Assembly (NCBI GenBank): GCA_963932145.1
Contig: OZ010577.1
Location: forward strand, 15,849,889 to 15,913,888
Length of the DNA: 64,000 nt
DNA from: Acanthosepion lycidas
Lineage: Eukaryota > Mollusca > Cephalopoda > Sepiida > Sepiidae
Reading direction: 5' to 3'
Shown here: one piece after another, positions 63,718-64,000 of the stretch
Numbering within the stretch: position 1 is the stretch's first letter
Layout: the number at the start of each line of letters is the position of its first letter
The notes under the pieces: generated by a model
Seen by the model: only the letters and a program-made list of their open reading frames with translations
Told to the model about the DNA's origin: nothing
Databases searched by the model: none
Translations under genes and position numbers: made by a program

Positions 63718-64000
63718 ATGTTTCTCTCCTGCCGTGCGTTCTATTTACCTTTACATTCTTTCATTTCACTTTATGAACAGGCAAGGGCCTCCTCTAAAAC
63801 CGGCTTACAATTATTTTTCATTCGAACTCATACAGTGAGCGTAGCATGCAAAGTTTACGAATCACGTAACAGGGATTTCCTTGAAAAACTGTGTGGACGC
63901 AAAGTGGGTGTTCGCTGTATGTTTCTCTCCAGCCGTGCGTTCTATTTACCTTTACATTCTTTCATTTAAATTTATGAACAGGCAAGGGCCTCCTCTAAAA
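63604..64000 (+). repeat. Duplicated block, copy 2, cut by window end
   Basis: Copy of 59584-59980 that is still identical where the window ends, so the higher-order structure continues downstream. The preceding unit has a one-base loss at TCTAAAACTGC near 63598. Confidence 0.9.

Larger units (their letters stand above)
1..64000. repeat. 201-bp tandem satellite array filling the window
   Basis: Every stretch of the window is a copy of one 201-bp unit in the same head-to-tail orientation. With the unit start set at ATGTTTCTCT, starts fall at 7, 208, 409 and so on to 63919: 318 complete units plus partial units at both edges. Fifteen small indels account for all phase shifts, and I checked the predicted start coordinates against the sequence at many points. 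The consensus is about 42% GC. No unique DNA, transposon, gene or alternative repeat interrupts it. Units differ mainly by substitutions at recurrent positions. The monomer family is not one I recognise. An array this long and regular is typical of eukaryotic centromeric or other heterochromatic satellites; the chromosomal position is inference. Confidence 0.98.
53660..64000 (+). repeat. Right-hand array zone with TTTACTTTC and related variants
   Basis: Units here carry ATTTACATTTACTTTC or ATTTACATTTACATTC, GATTGCC, GGAGTCAAAATG, GTAGTATGC, GTAGAATGC, CTCCCCTG and CATGTAAC. These are rare or absent to the left. Higher-order copies of 12, 20 and 24 units link 55.8-60.0 kb with 58.4-64.0 kb. 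Boundaries are approximate. Confidence 0.65.

Noticed and set aside
1..64000. CRISPR array
   Set aside because: Repeats are 201 bp head to tail with no unique spacers, and the length and structure do not fit.
1..64000. A strict three-unit (603-bp) higher-order period suggested by repeated 537-bp open frames
   Set aside because: I indexed the TTTAAC stops by unit. Spacings are 2, 3, 4, 5, 6, 7, 8 and 11 as well as 3, so there is no fixed trimer.
1..64000. Transposable element or its terminal repeats inside the array
   Set aside because: The unit phase can be followed from first to last base with only the 15 listed indels, which leaves no room for an insert.

Overview
The whole window is one uninterrupted tandem satellite DNA array. 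The repeat unit is 201 bp. Numbering each unit from the A of the recurrent ATGTTTCTCT, unit starts run from position 7 to position 63919. That gives 318 complete units, a 6-base leading fragment and an 82-base trailing fragment. I located 15 small indels (eight +1, six -1 and one -8, net -6 bases) that account for every change of phase, so the count closes exactly. I see no gene, RNA gene, mobile element, CRISPR array, promoter or unique sequence. The array runs off both edges, so it is longer than 64 kb.

Organism: a homogeneous satellite array of this length points to a eukaryotic heterochromatic or centromere-type region. I do not recognise the monomer and cannot name the species. The consensus is about 42% GC (84 of 201, hand count). 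It carries 9 CpG where about 8.7 are expected, so it is not CpG-depleted. That argues mildly against a heavily CpG-methylated vertebrate germline.

Monomer types: most units fall into two classes that differ by five linked substitutions within 12 bp (unit positions 138-149). Type A carries GGTTACGACTCACGTAAC at 136-153, and this forms the right arm of a 38-bp imperfect dyad (114-151). Type B carries GGATACTATTCATATAAC, which destroys that arm. The design resembles the two box-defined monomer types of primate alpha satellite, but the sequence does not match the CENP-B box.

Layout: the array is a mosaic of copied blocks, always whole numbers of monomers apart (3, 4, 5, 6, 8, 9, 10, 12, 13, 14, 21, 24, 27 and 36 units), with no single dominant higher-order period. 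Six zones can be told apart by shared variants: 1 to about 8.2 kb; 8.2-21.5 kb; 21.5-28.5 kb (nine- and ten-unit blocks built around a +1-insertion haplotype); 28.5-42 kb (CTACCG variant common); 42-53.6 kb (GGCTCC with AGCTGC, and GACACACG variants); and 53.6-64 kb (TTTACTTTC, GGAGTC, GTAGAATGC and ATGTAAC variants).

Reading frame: 201 is divisible by three and the consensus is open in one plus-strand frame, so long open frames of a 67-residue repeat appear, the longest about 1165 codons at 3386-6883. Frequent in-frame stops, frame-shifting single-base indels and unrelated start codons show these are by-products of the repeat, not genes.
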